The notes beneath the pieces are model-generated. The model searched no databases. It was not told where the DNA came from and saw nothing but the letters and a program-made list of their open reading frames with translations. From Azospira restricta (GTDB lineage: Bacteria > Pseudomonadota > Gammaproteobacteria > Burkholderiales > Rhodocyclaceae), in assembly GCF_016858125.1 (NCBI RefSeq), contig NZ_CP064781.1, positions 1,745,501 through 1,809,500 on the forward strand: 64,000 bases of DNA, given 5' to 3'. This document shows positions 47,790-57,279 of this stretch, in pieces. Within the stretch, counting starts at the first letter, position 1. The number at the start of each line of letters is the position of its first letter. The position numbers and the translations under genes are program-made.

Positions 47790-48962
47790 ATGTCGCATTT
47801 GATGCAAACCTACGCACGTCTTCCCGTTACGTTCAGCCACGGCGAAGGCAACCGCGTCACCGATATCAACGGCAAGACCTATCTCGATGCGCTGTCCGGC
47901 ATCGCCGTGAACACGCTCGGGCACAAGCATCCGGCGCTGGTCAAGGCGATCGCCGAGCAGGCCGGGCGCCTGCTGCACGTGTCGAACCTCTACGGTATCC
48001 GCGAACAGGAGCATCTGGCCGACCGCCTGTGCGCGCTCTCCGGCATGTCGGAGGTCTTCTTCTGCAACTCCGGCTGCGAGGCGAACGAGGCCGCGATCAA
48101 GCTGGCGCGCTTCTACGGCCATCGCCAGGGCGTCGACAACCCGGCGATCATCGTCATGGAGAAGGCCTTCCACGGCCGCACGCTGGCGACGCTGTCGGCG
48201 ACCGGCAACCGCAAGGCGCAGGCCGGCTTCGAGCCGCTCGTCGCCGGCTTCGTGCGCGTGCCGTACAACGACCTCGACGCGATCCGCGCCGTCGCCGAAC
48301 ACAACCACAACGTCGTCGCCGTGATGCTGGAGATGGTCCAGGGCGAGGGCGGCATCAACATCGCCTCGCTCGAGTTCCAGCGCGGCCTGCGCCAGCTGTG
48401 CGACGACAAGGGCTGGCTGCTGATCTGCGACGAGGTGCAGTGCGGCATGGCGCGCACCGGAAAATGGTTCGGCTTCCAGCACGCCGGCGTGCTGCCCGAC
48501 GTGATGACGCTGGCCAAGGGCCTCGGCTCGGGCGTGCCGATCGGTGCCTGCCTGGCCGCCGGCAAGGCGGCCGGCCTGTTCGGCCCGGGCAACCACGGTT
48601 CGACCTTCGGCGGCAACCCGCTCGCCTGCACGGCGGCGCTGACGACGCTGTCGACGATCGAGCAGGACGGCCTGCTGGCGCGCGCCGAGACGGTCGGCGC
48701 GGCGATCCGCCAGGGCCTCGCGGAGGCGCTGGCCGGCGTCGCCGGCGTCGTCGACATCCGCGGCCAGGGGCTGATGATCGGCATCGAGCTCGACCGCCCG
48801 TGCGGCGAGCTGGTGACCCGCGGCCTCGACGCCGGCCTGCTGATCAACGTCACTGCCGACAAGGTGGTGCGCCTGCTGCCGGCGCTGGTGTTCTCCGACG
48901 CCGAGGCGAAGGAACTCGTCGAGCGCCTGGCGGCGCTGATCCGCGCCTTCCTCGCGGCGTAA
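47790..48962 (+). CDS. argD: Acetylornithine aminotransferase
   Basis: 390 residues. PLP class III aminotransferase: FFCNSGCEANEAAIKLARFY, KAFHGRT, LLICDEVQCGMARTGKWFGF and the PLP Lys in TLAKGLGSGVPIGACLA (about residue 240). It converts N-acetylglutamate semialdehyde to N-acetylornithine. Ten bases before argF, which supports the biosynthetic role over ornithine or succinylornithine catabolism. AAGGCAGG precedes the ATG. Confidence 0.93.
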   Translation: MSHLMQTYARLPVTFSHGEGNRVTDINGKTYLDALSGIAVNTLGHKHPALVKAIAEQAGRLLHVSNLYGIREQEHLADRLCALSGMSEVFFCNSGCEANEAAIKLARFYGHRQGVDNPAIIVMEKAFHGRTLATLSATGNRKAQAGFEPLVAGFVRVPYNDLDAIRAVAEHNHNVVAVMLEMVQGEGGINIASLEFQRGLRQLCDDKGWLLICDEVQCGMARTGKWFGFQHAGVLPDVMTLAKGLGSGVPIGACLAAGKAAGLFGPGNHGSTFGGNPLACTAALTTLSTIEQDGLLARAETVGAAIRQGLAEALAGVAGVVDIRGQGLMIGIELDRPCGELVTRGLDAGLLINVTADKVVRLLPALVFSDAEAKELVERLAALIRAFLAA

Positions 48963-48972
48963 GGAGTCGGCC

Positions 48973-49896
48973 ATGGCCCAGGTCAAGCACTACCTGCAGT
49001 TCAAGGATTTCTCGCGCGACGACTACGACTACCTGTTCGCCCGCACGCGCCGGATCAAGGAGAAGTTCAAGGCCTACCAGCAGTACTGGCCGCTGACCGA
49101 CCGCACGCTGGTGATGATCTTCGAGAAGGCCAGCACGCGCACCCGCCTGTCGTTCGAGGCCGGCATGCAGCAGCTCGGCGGCTCGGCGATCTACCTCAAC
49201 ACGCGCGACTCGCAGCTCGGCCGCGGCGAGCCGGTCGAGGACGCGGCGCAGGTGATCTCGCGGATGAGCGACATCGTCATGATCCGCACCTTCGAGCAGG
49301 AGATCATCGAGCGCTTCGCCGCGAATTCGCGCGTGCCGGTGATCAACGGCCTGACCAACGAGTACCACCCGTGCCAGATCATGGCCGACATCTTCACCTT
49401 CATCGAGCATCGCGGTTCGATCCAGGGCAAGACGGTGGCCTGGATCGGCGACTCGAACAACGTCTGCAACACCTGGCTGCAGGCCGCCGAAGTGCTCGAC
49501 TTCAACGTGCATGTGTCGACGCCGCCGGGCTACGAGGTCGAGCCGGAGCGCGCCGGCCTCTACGGCACCGACCATTTCGAGCAGTTCGCCGACCCGATGG
49601 AGGCGGCGAAGGGCGCCGACCTCGTCACCACCGACGTGTGGACCTCGATGGGCTTCGAGGCCGAGAACGAGGAGCGCCTGCGCGCCTTCGCCGACTGGCA
49701 GGTCGACGCCGACATGATGCGCGCCGCGGGCAAGGACGCGGTGTTCATGCATTGCCTGCCGGCGCACCGCGGCGAGGAAGTCTCGGCCGAGGTCATCGAC
49801 GGCCCGCAGAGCGTGGTCTGGGACGAGGCGGAGAACCGCCTGCACGTGCAGAAGGCGCTGATGGAGTACCTGCTCCTCGGCCGCGTCAACAGTTAA
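48973..49896 (+). CDS. argF: Ornithine carbamoyltransferase
   Basis: 307 residues. Carbamoyl-phosphate motif EKASTRTRLSFE (about residues 49-60), NGLTNEYHPCQIMADIFTF, the ornithine loop SMGFEAENEERL and the catalytic Cys in FMHCLPAHRGEEV are intact. It makes citrulline from ornithine. Cotranscribed with argD and argG. Confidence 0.96.
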   Translation: MAQVKHYLQFKDFSRDDYDYLFARTRRIKEKFKAYQQYWPLTDRTLVMIFEKASTRTRLSFEAGMQQLGGSAIYLNTRDSQLGRGEPVEDAAQVISRMSDIVMIRTFEQEIIERFAANSRVPVINGLTNEYHPCQIMADIFTFIEHRGSIQGKTVAWIGDSNNVCNTWLQAAEVLDFNVHVSTPPGYEVEPERAGLYGTDHFEQFADPMEAAKGADLVTTDVWTSMGFEAENEERLRAFADWQVDADMMRAAGKDAVFMHCLPAHRGEEVSAEVIDGPQSVVWDEAENRLHVQKALMEYLLLGRVNS

Positions 49897-49915
49897 TCAT
49901 CCGTAGGGAAAGATC

Positions 49916-51148
49916 ATGAGCGACATCAAGCGCGCAGTACTCGCCTATTCGGGCGGCCTCGACACCTCGGTCATCCTCAAGTGGCTGCAGGACACCTACC
50001 AGTGCGAGGTGGTCACCTTCACCGCCGACCTCGGCCAGGGCGAGGAGCTCGAGCCGGCGCGCGCCAAGGCGCTGAAGTTCGGCATCAAGCCGGAGAACAT
50101 CTTCATCGACGACCTGCGCGAGGAGTTCGTGCGTGACTTCGTCTTCCCGATGTTCCGCGCCAACACCGTCTACGAGGGCGAGTACCTGCTCGGCACCTCG
50201 ATCGCCCGGCCGCTGATCGCCAAGCGCCTGATCGAGATCACCAACCTGACGCAGGCCGACGCCATCTCGCACGGTGCCACCGGCAAGGGTAACGACCAGG
50301 TGCGCTTCGAGCTCGGCGCCTACGCGCTGAAGCCGGGCATCAAGATCATCGCGCCGTGGCGCGAGTGGGACCTGCTGTCGCGCGAGAAGCTGCTGGCCTA
50401 CGCCGAGAAGCACGGCATCCCGGTCGAGATGAAGCACAAGCAGGGCGGCTCGCCGTATTCGATGGACGCCAACCTGCTGCACATCAGCTACGAAGGCCGC
50501 CACCTCGAGAACCCGGCCGCCGAGGCCGAGGAGTCGATGTGGCGGTGGACGGTGTCGCCGGAAGCGGCGCCGGATGCCGCCGAATACCTCGACCTCGAGT
50601 TCGAGCAGGGCGACCTGGTGTCGATCAACGGCCAGCGCATGCCGGCGCACGAGCTGCTGGCGACGCTGAACCAGCTCGGCGGCAAGCACGGCATCGGCCG
50701 CCTCGACCTGGTCGAGAACCGCTACGTCGGCATGAAGTCGCGCGGCTGCTACGAAACCCCGGGCGGCACGATCCTGCTCAGGGCGCACCGCGCCATCGAG
50801 TCGGTCACGCTCGACCGCGAAGTCGCGCACCTCAAGGACGACCTGATGCCGCGCTACGCCAGCCTGATCTACAACGGCTACTGGTGGAGCCCGGAGCGCC
50901 GCGCGCTGCAGGCGCTGATCGACCACACGCAGCAGACCGTCAACGGCTGGGTGCGCGTCAAGCTGTACAAGGGCAACGTGATCGTCACCGGCCGCGACTC
51001 GAAGACCGATTCGCTGTTCGACCCGACCATCGCCACCTTCGAGGACGATGCCGGCGCCTACGACCAGAAGGACGCGGGCGGCTTCATCAAGCTGAACGCG
51101 CTGCGCATGCGCATCGCCGCCAACCTGGCGGCGAAGAAGAAGGGCTGA
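49916..51148 (+). CDS. argG: Argininosuccinate synthase
   Basis: 410 residues. PP-loop [15 protein letters not shown] (about residues 9-23), [35 protein letters not shown] and [20 protein letters not shown] are signature segments of this enzyme. It joins citrulline and aspartate using ATP. It starts 19 bases after argF and completes ornithine to argininosuccinate; argH is not in the window. Confidence 0.97.
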   Translation: MSDIKRAVLAYSGGLDTSVILKWLQDTYQCEVVTFTADLGQGEELEPARAKALKFGIKPENIFIDDLREEFVRDFVFPMFRANTVYEGEYLLGTSIARPLIAKRLIEITNLTQADAISHGATGKGNDQVRFELGAYALKPGIKIIAPWREWDLLSREKLLAYAEKHGIPVEMKHKQGGSPYSMDANLLHISYEGRHLENPAAEAEESMWRWTVSPEAAPDAAEYLDLEFEQGDLVSINGQRMPAHELLATLNQLGGKHGIGRLDLVENRYVGMKSRGCYETPGGTILLRAHRAIESVTLDREVAHLKDDLMPRYASLIYNGYWWSPERRALQALIDHTQQTVNGWVRVKLYKGNVIVTGRDSKTDSLFDPTIATFEDDAGAYDQKDAGGFIKLNALRMRIAANLAAKKKG

Positions 51149-51151
51149 TCG

Positions 51152-51373
51152 ATGCAGGGCACGCTGTTCGGCTTCACCGAGGAACAGGTTGCCGAATTCG
51201 GCGTCACCTTCGGGGTCGGCGCCTTCATGCTCTTCATGTTGTTCATCATCGGCGAGATCGCCTGGAAGTCGAAGGCGGGCAAGACCGGCACGCTGGTGCT
51301 GTTCTTCGTGCTGGCCTTCGGCATGCTGGGCTTCATCGCCAAGGCTGTCATCCAGAAAATTTGGGGGATCTGA
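51152..51373 (+). CDS. DUF2788 small membrane protein
   Basis: 73 residues, two membrane segments ([39 protein letters not shown]) joined by a short basic loop. Matches DUF2788, found after argG in many betaproteobacteria. Starts 3 bases after argG. Function unknown. Confidence 0.85.
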   Translation: MQGTLFGFTEEQVAEFGVTFGVGAFMLFMLFIIGEIAWKSKAGKTGTLVLFFVLAFGMLGFIAKAVIQKIWGI

Positions 51374-51375
51374 AA

Positions 51376-51687
51376 ATGTCGCAATTCGATAACGTATCCG
51401 TGCTCAAGAAGGCCAACGTCTATTTCGACGGCAAGTGCGTCAGCCACACGGTTCTGATGGCCGACGGCAGCAAGAAGACCGTCGGCGTGATCCTGCCGTC
51501 GTCGCTGACCTTCAACACCGGCGTGCCGGAAGTGATGGAAGGCGTCGGCGGCTCGTGCCGCGTCAAACTTAAGGGCGAGAGCGAGTGGAAGACCTACGGC
51601 GAAGGCCAGTCGTTCAAGGTGCCGGGCAACTCGTCGTTCGAGATCGCCTGCGACGAGCCCTACCACTACGTCTGCTACTTCGGCTGA
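51376..51687 (+). CDS. ppnP: Pyrimidine/purine nucleoside phosphorylase
   Basis: 103 residues, single cupin-like barrel of the former DUF1255 family. [39 protein letters not shown] and the final [16 protein letters not shown] are the family blocks. E. coli PpnP cleaves several nucleosides with phosphate. Begins right after the DUF2788 stop, in the arg operon. Confidence 0.93.
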   Translation: MSQFDNVSVLKKANVYFDGKCVSHTVLMADGSKKTVGVILPSSLTFNTGVPEVMEGVGGSCRVKLKGESEWKTYGEGQSFKVPGNSSFEIACDEPYHYVCYFG

Positions 51688-51700
51688 GCGGGAGGGCGCC

Positions 51701-52195
51701 ATGCCGTCGTTCGATTTCTCTTCCGAAGCCGACATGGTCGCGCTGAAGAACGCGATCGACGTCGTCGGTCGCCAGATCGACGCCCGCTACGACTTCAAGG
51801 GCACCTCGGCCAAGGTCGAGCTGAACGAGAAGGAGAAGGTGATCACGCTGTTCGGCGACTCCGACTTCCAGCTCGACCAGATCAAGGACATCCTCTTCCC
51901 GGCGATGGAGAAGAGGGAGAAGGAAAGCGTCAAGCGCCTCGACCATCAGGCCGTGCAGAAGATCTCCGGCAACAAGGTGAAGCAGGAGCTGAAGATCAAG
52001 ATCGGCATCGAGTCCGAGCTCGCCAAGAAGATCGTCAAGCTGATCAAGGACTCGAAGCTGAAGGTGCAGGCGGCGATCCAGGGCGACGCGGTGCGTGTTT
52101 CCGGCGCCAAGCGCGACGACCTGCAGTCGGCGATCGCGCTGGTCACCAAGACGATCACCGACTTCCCGATCAAGTACGGCAACTTCCGCGACTGA
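51701..52195 (+). CDS. YajQ family cyclic-di-GMP-binding protein
   Basis: 164 residues. MPSFDFSSEADMVALKNAID at the start, then DFKGTSAKVELNEKEK and a second related half with VRVSGAKRDDLQSAI; two ferredoxin-like domains as in YajQ. Family members in Xanthomonas and Pseudomonas bind cyclic-di-GMP and modulate a LysR regulator. The next operon encodes a GGDEF-EAL protein, so cyclic-di-GMP signalling is present nearby. Ends the arg-ppnP run. Confidence 0.93.
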   Translation: MPSFDFSSEADMVALKNAIDVVGRQIDARYDFKGTSAKVELNEKEKVITLFGDSDFQLDQIKDILFPAMEKREKESVKRLDHQAVQKISGNKVKQELKIKIGIESELAKKIVKLIKDSKLKVQAAIQGDAVRVSGAKRDDLQSAIALVTKTITDFPIKYGNFRD

Positions 52196-52228
52196 GCCCG
52201 ATCGCCCGCCGGGCGCGGGCAGCGAACG

Positions 52229-52258
52229 AACGGCGGGGCGACCCGCCGTTTTTTTTTT
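52229..52258 (+). terminator. Intrinsic terminator after yajQ-family gene
   Basis: AACGGCGGG and CCCGCCGTT form a 9-bp stem around GCGA (52229-52250), followed by eight more T residues. Confidence 0.9.
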
Positions 52259-52296
52259 GGTATGTCGTCGGCTTACAAAGAGCCATGCCGGCCGCC

Positions 52297-52302
52297 TATA
52301 AT
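52297..52302 (+). promoter_or_regulatory. -10 element of the PstS-like/GGDEF-EAL operon
   Basis: A consensus TATAAT lies 30 bases before the ATG at 52332, with a weaker TTACAA 18 bases upstream of it as -35. Confidence 0.65.
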
Positions 52303-52331
52303 CGCTCTCGATGACAGGCAAGGGAGGGCTC

Positions 52332-53159
52332 ATGGGGGGCTGGAAACGATTGCTGCCGGCAATGCTCGGCGCGCTGATGGCCTGTTGCTCGGCGACGGCG
52401 GGCGCAGCCCCGTCGACCGGCCGCCTGCTGATCGTCGGTTCGGGCACGATGGCGCCGCTGGTCGGCGCGATCGCCAAGCGCTTCCAGGCGCTGCACCCCG
52501 GCCTGCGCATCGACGTCGAGATGGGCGGCTCCGGCCGCGGGCTGGCCGATGCGCGCAGCGGCCAGGCCGACATCGGCATGGTTTCGCGCGCGCTCGGCGA
52601 TGCGGACAAGGACTTGCAGGCGATCCCGATCGCGCGCGACGGCATCGCGCTGGTGGTGCACAAGAGCAACCCGGTGGCGGCGCTGAGCGACCGCCAGGTG
52701 GTCGACATCTTCACCGGCCGGCTTGCCAACTGGAAACAGGTCGGCGGCCGCGACGCACCGATCTACGTCGCCAAGGCCGAAGCCGGGCGCAGTTCGAGCG
52801 AGCTGTTTACCCAGCACTACGGGATCGCCTACGGCGACATCCGGGCGCGGCAGGTGGTCGGCGACAACCCGACACGCCTCCGGCTCATCCGCGAGAATCC
52901 CGACGCCATCCTCTACATGTCGCTCGGCGAGGCCGAACGCAAGGCCGCGGCCGGTCATCCGCTCAAGCTGCTGCCGGCGGGCGGTGTCGTCGCCAGCGCG
53001 CGCAGCATCCGCAGCGGCGACTACCCGATCGCTCGCGCGCTGACGCTGGTCACGCGCGGGCGGCCGACTGGGCCGGCCAAGGCCTTCATCGAGTACGCCC
53101 TGTCGCCGGCCGTCGCCGATCTGATCGTCGCCCATGACTTCGTCCCCTACCTCGACTGA
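52332..53159 (+). CDS. PstS-like periplasmic substrate-binding protein
   Basis: 275 residues; the ATG at 52332 follows AGGGAGG at normal distance, while the ATG at 52311 has no site. Signal peptide MGGWKRLLPAMLGALMACCS to about residue 27. The mature part is a PBP-like domain: GSGTMAPLVGAIAKRFQ, GGSGRGLADARSGQADIGMV and VDIFTGRLANWKQVGGRD, all typical of phosphate-type binding proteins. No Pst permease or ATPase gene follows; instead a GGDEF-EAL gene overlaps its last 26 bases. It may act as a periplasmic sensor rather than a transport component. Confidence 0.88.
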   Translation: MGGWKRLLPAMLGALMACCSATAGAAPSTGRLLIVGSGTMAPLVGAIAKRFQALHPGLRIDVEMGGSGRGLADARSGQADIGMVSRALGDADKDLQAIPIARDGIALVVHKSNPVAALSDRQVVDIFTGRLANWKQVGGRDAPIYVAKAEAGRSSSELFTQHYGIAYGDIRARQVVGDNPTRLRLIRENPDAILYMSLGEAERKAAAGHPLKLLPAGGVVASARSIRSGDYPIARALTLVTRGRPTGPAKAFIEYALSPAVADLIVAHDFVPYLD

Positions 53160-56100
53160 AGCCGCGCCCGAGGCGCCGCGATGGTTCGACCGGCGCACGC
53201 TGCGCGCGCGGCTGGCGATCGGTTTTGCGGCGCTGATCGCGCTGACACTGGCAGTCGGTGCGGTGGCGCTGGTCAGTCATCGCTTTGCGCTCGACGCGGT
53301 CGACACCTTCCTCGACCGCGACAAACGGATCGCCGAACTGTGCCTCGCCAGCAACGCGGCGATGTTCAAGGCGCGCCGCGCCGAAAAGGACTTCCTGCTG
53401 AAAGTGCGCGAGTTCGGCTACGAGGAGGCGCGCTCGCGCTATCTGACGCTGCTGCAGATCCAGCTCGCCGCGGTGCGCGACAACCTGGCGGCGCTGCGCG
53501 CCGTGGCCGTGGACGCCGACGTGGTGGCCGAGACCCGGGCGATCGAGGATGCCATCGCCCGCTACGAAAGCGGCTTCCTGCGTGTGGTCGAGCTGCACGG
53601 CGAGCTCGGGCGGCGCGATTCGGGGCTCGAGGGACAGTTCCGCCGGCGCGCCCACGCCATCGAGGCGCTGCTTGCGCATGGGGCGCCGGAACGGCTGCGG
53701 AGCGGGCTGCTGTCCTTGCGCCGCTGGGAAAAGGATTTCCTGCGGCGCGGCCTGTCGCGCGACGCGGAGGCCTTTCTGCGTGATTCCGCGCGCTTTCGCA
53801 AGGAGCTGGCGCAGGCGCCGCTGGCAGCGGCGCCGAAGGCCGAGTTGCTGCGCCTGGTCGACGAATACCGCGGGCTGTTCGGCCGCTATGTCGCCGCCGA
53901 CGCCGAGATCGAGACCGCCAGCGCCGGCTATCTCCGTGTGGTGCAAGGCGTCGAGCCGGCACTCGACAGCCTGCGCGTGCGCGCCGACCGGGCGGCAGCG
54001 GAGACCCGCGAGCGTTTGGGCGGGCTCGGCCGCGCCACTGCCGCCGCAGTGCTGGCGGCGGTGCTGGCGGCGATCGCACTGGGGGCGACGGTGGCGGTGT
54101 TCATCGTGCGCAGCGTCGACCGCGCCTTGCGCGATTGCGTCGCTTTCGCCGGCCGGCTGGCCGGCGGCGATCTCGCGGCGCGCCTGCGGCCGGCCGAGGG
54201 CTCGGAGTTCGGCGTTGTCGTCGCCGCGCTCAACCATATGGCCGAAGCGCTGCAGACGGCGCGAGGGGCCGAGGCGGTCCGCAGCGAGGAGCTGCGCCGC
54301 AGCAACCGTACGCTGCGCCTGCTGAGCCAGTGCAACGAGACGCTGGTGCGGGCGACGGACGAGGCCGAGCTGCTCGCCGCGGTGTGTCGGCAGATCGTCG
54401 ACATCGGCGGCTACCGTCTGGCCTGGGTCGGCTTCGCGCGCCACGATGCCGCGCGCAGCATCGAGCCGGTCGCCCACGCCGGCAGCGACCGCGACTATAT
54501 CGACGCACTCGGCTTGAGTTGGGGCGACGATGCAGCGCGGCACGGCGTCGGCGGGGTTGCCATCCGCGACGGACGCCCGGCGGTGGCGCGCTTCATCGCC
54601 AGCGATCCGGCCTTCGCCTTCTGGCGCGACGACGCGCTTGCCCGCGGCCTCGCCTCCTGTGCGGCCCTGCCGCTGCGCAGCCGCCAGGGAACACTCGGCA
54701 CGCTCAGCATCTATTCCGGCGACGAGGACGCCTTCGACGCCGCCGAAATCGGCCTGCTGCAGGAGCTGGCCGACGACCTCGCCTACGGCGTGGCCAGCCT
54801 GCGCGAGGCCGCGGCCCGCGCGCGCGCCGAGCGCGAACTCGATTACCGCACCAATTTCGACGTGCTGACCGGGCTGCCCAACCGCAACCTGTTTTGCGAC
54901 CGGCTGCAGCAGGCGGTGGCGCAGGCGCAGCGCGACGGCCGGCTGGTCGCCGTGCTGCTGGTCGGGCTGGACCGCTTCAAGGCCGTCAACGACAGCCTTG
55001 GCCAGGCGGCTGGTGATGCGGTGTTGCGCGCCGTCGGCGAACGCCTTGCCGGCGCGCTGCGCGAGACGGACAGCATCGCGCGCCTGGCGGGCGACGAATT
55101 CGCGGTCGCGATCGGTGGCCTGGCGCAGCCCGAGGAGGTGTTGCCGCTGGCGCGCAAACTGCTCGCCGCAGTGCTCTCGCCGTTGATGGTCGATGGGCGT
55201 GAACTGTCGCTCGGCGCCAGCCTCGGTATCGGCCTCCACCCGCGCGATGGCGACGAGGTCGAAGCGCTGCTGACGAACGCCGGCGCCGCGCTGGGCGATG
55301 CCAAGTTGCAGGGGGGCGGCGAATTCCGTTTCTATGCGCCGGAAATGAACGAACGCGCCGCACGGCGCCTGGCGCTCGAGGCCGACCTGCGGCGGGCGAT
55401 CGAGCGCGACGAATTGCTGCTGCACTTCCAGCCGAAAATGAGCCTGATCAACGGTGACCTGGTCGGCGCCGAAGCGCTGCTGCGCTGGCAGCATCCCGCG
55501 CGCGGCACGGTTTCGCCGGCGGAATTCATTCCTCTCGCCGAGGACACCGGGCTGATCCAGCCGCTCGGCGAATGGGTGATCGAGGCCGTCTGTCGGCAGC
55601 TGCGCGCCTGGCTCGACGCCGGCTTGCGGCCGCCGACCGTGGCGGCCAACCTGTCGGCGCGCCAGTTCCGCGTCGAACATCTGGTCGACCAGGTCGCCCA
55701 AGCGCTGCGAGCGAACCGGCTGGATCCCGCCCTGCTCGAACTGGAAGTCACCGAAGGCGCGCTGATGCACGACGTCGAAGCAGCCGTCGCGACCTTGCAC
55801 CGGCTGAAGTCGGTCGGCGTCAAGCTGGCGCTCGACGATTTCGGTACCGGCTATTCCTCGCTCGCCTACCTGAAGCGGCTGCCGATCGACCGCCTCAAGA
55901 TCGACCAGTCCTTCGTCCGCGATATCGCCAGCGACCCCGACGATGCCGCCATCTGCGTCGCGGTGATCGGGTTGGCGCACAACCTGAAGCTGGCGGTGAC
56001 CGCCGAGGGCGTCGAGAACGACGGGCAACTCGGCTATCTGCGCCGGCACCGTTGCGACGAAATGCAGGGCTACCACTTCAGCCGGCCGCTGCCGGCCGAC

Positions 56101-56586
56101 GACTTCGCGCAACTTCTGCGCAGCGGGCGGCGCCTCGATCTGCCGGCGCTTGCCGACGGACGACAGACGCTGCTGCTGGTCGACGACGAGGAAAACATCC
56201 TGAAGTCGCTGGTGCGACTGCTGCGCCGCGACGGCTACGAGATCATCTGCGCCGGCAGCGCACGCGAGGGACTGGAACTGCTCGCCCGCAACGAGGTACA
56301 GGTGATCCTTGCCGATCAGCGCATGCCGGAAATGAACGGCACCGAGTTCCTCTCCCGCGTCCGCGACCTCCACCCGGACACGGTGCGCATCGTGCTTTCA
56401 GGCTATACCGATCTGGAAACCGTCACCGAGGCGGTCAACCGCGGCGCGATCTACAAATTCCTCACCAAGCCGTGGGGCGACGACATCCTGCGCGAGGAGG
56501 TCCGGGCTGCCTTCCGCCAATTCGACGTCGAAGGCCGCCGCGTCGGCGCCGTTCAGCGCCTCAATCCACCGATCCAGACGGCGTAG
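53134..56586 (+). CDS. Membrane sensor with HAMP, GAF, GGDEF, EAL and C-terminal receiver domains
   Basis: 1150 residues. Segment 1 about 28-48 and segment 2 about 308-330 enclose a ~260-residue helical periplasmic domain. HAMP follows (about 330-385), then GAF (about 405-550). GGDEF (about 565-725) has RLAGDEFAV, with Ala as the first motif residue near 651. EAL (about 740-985) keeps EALLRW, ANLSARQF, EVTEGAL, DDFGTGYSSL, KIDQSFV and EGVE, so phosphodiesterase activity is likely. A receiver domain ends the protein (about 1009-1125; ADQRMPEMNG with Asp near 1060). It should set cyclic-di-GMP level in response to its periplasmic partner. An unusual feature is the receiver at the C-terminus. 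Its 3' end overlaps the convergent amidotransferase gene by 34 bases. Confidence 0.9.
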   Translation: MTSSPTSTEAAPEAPRWFDRRTLRARLAIGFAALIALTLAVGAVALVSHRFALDAVDTFLDRDKRIAELCLASNAAMFKARRAEKDFLLKVREFGYEEARSRYLTLLQIQLAAVRDNLAALRAVAVDADVVAETRAIEDAIARYESGFLRVVELHGELGRRDSGLEGQFRRRAHAIEALLAHGAPERLRSGLLSLRRWEKDFLRRGLSRDAEAFLRDSARFRKELAQAPLAAAPKAELLRLVDEYRGLFGRYVAADAEIETASAGYLRVVQGVEPALDSLRVRADRAAAETRERLGGLGRATAAAVLAAVLAAIALGATVAVFIVRSVDRALRDCVAFAGRLAGGDLAARLRPAEGSEFGVVVAALNHMAEALQTARGAEAVRSEELRRSNRTLRLLSQCNETLVRATDEAELLAAVCRQIVDIGGYRLAWVGFARHDAARSIEPVAHAGSDRDYIDALGLSWGDDAARHGVGGVAIRDGRPAVARFIASDPAFAFWRDDALARGLASCAALPLRSRQGTLGTLSIYSGDEDAFDAAEIGLLQELADDLAYGVASLREAAARARAERELDYRTNFDVLTGLPNRNLFCDRLQQAVAQAQRDGRLVAVLLVGLDRFKAVNDSLGQAAGDAVLRAVGERLAGALRETDSIARLAGDEFAVAIGGLAQPEEVLPLARKLLAAVLSPLMVDGRELSLGASLGIGLHPRDGDEVEALLTNAGAALGDAKLQGGGEFRFYAPEMNERAARRLALEADLRRAIERDELLLHFQPKMSLINGDLVGAEALLRWQHPARGTVSPAEFIPLAEDTGLIQPLGEWVIEAVCRQLRAWLDAGLRPPTVAANLSARQFRVEHLVDQVAQALRANRLDPALLELEVTEGALMHDVEAAVATLHRLKSVGVKLALDDFGTGYSSLAYLKRLPIDRLKIDQSFVRDIASDPDDAAICVAVIGLAHNLKLAVTAEGVENDGQLGYLRRHRCDEMQGYHFSRPLPADDFAQLLRSGRRLDLPALADGRQTLLLVDDEENILKSLVRLLRRDGYEIICAGSAREGLELLARNEVQVILADQRMPEMNGTEFLSRVRDLHPDTVRIVLSGYTDLETVTEAVNRGAIYKFLTKPWGDDILREEVRAAFRQFDVEGRRVGAVQRLNPPIQTA

Positions 56587-57266
56587 AGCCGGTCCGCCAG
56601 CCGGCGCATCGCCGGCAGCCGATGCGCGGTCTCCGCCTGCATCTGCCGCGGCGTCTGCACCGGCGGCGGCAGCGCCGGCAGCCCGGCGACCTCGCCCTGC
56701 CAGCTGTCGCACCACGCCGCGATCATCTCCGGCGTCATCTCGACGTGGCATTGCATCGCCAGGTGCGGGCCGAGCGCGAACATCTGGTTCGCGCACCATT
56801 CGTTGTGCAGCAGGCGGACGGCGCCGGGCGGCAGGGTGAAAGTCTCGCCGTGCCACTGGAACACCGTGGCGTCGCCGCGGAAGTCGCCGAGCCAAGTGTC
56901 TGCCGTGTCGCTCGCGTCGACGCGAGCTTCGCCCCAGCCGATCTCCTTCACCGGGTTGCGGCCGACGCTGCCGCCGAGCGCCTTCGCCATCAGCTGGCCG
57001 CCGAGGCAGTGGCCGATCACCGGCACGCCGTCGCGGACCGCGGCGCGGATCAGCGCGCACTCGGCCTCGACCCACGGCAGCGGGTCGTTCACGCTCATCG
57101 GGCCGCCCATGAAGGCCAGGCCGCTGAAGGCCTCCGGCGTCGCCGGCACGGCCTCGCCGGCGTCGATCGCGAACAGCTGCCAGGGGACGCCGTTGGCCTC
57201 GAGGAATGTGGCAAAATAACCCGGACCTTCGGTCGGAGCGTGGCGGAAAATGGCAACCGGTTTCAT
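56553..57266 (-). CDS. Class I glutamine amidotransferase-like protein
   Basis: 237 residues. Nucleophile Cys in PVIGHCLGGQLMAKALGG (about residue 92), His and Glu in QCHVEMTPEM (about 177-179), and FMGGPMSVND near residue 52: a complete Cys-His-Glu triad, as in GuaA-like stand-alone amidotransferases (YfeJ type). The acceptor is unknown. Its start codon is within CATG at 57264-57267 and collides with possible starts of the divergent protease gene; its end overlaps the sensor gene. Confidence 0.9.
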   Translation of the reverse strand: MKPVAIFRHAPTEGPGYFATFLEANGVPWQLFAIDAGEAVPATPEAFSGLAFMGGPMSVNDPLPWVEAECALIRAAVRDGVPVIGHCLGGQLMAKALGGSVGRNPVKEIGWGEARVDASDTADTWLGDFRGDATVFQWHGETFTLPPGAVRLLHNEWCANQMFALGPHLAMQCHVEMTPEMIAAWCDSWQGEVAGLPALPPPVQTPRQMQAETAHRLPAMRRLADRLYAVWIGGLRR

Positions 57267-57279
57267 GTCTTGGCAATGG

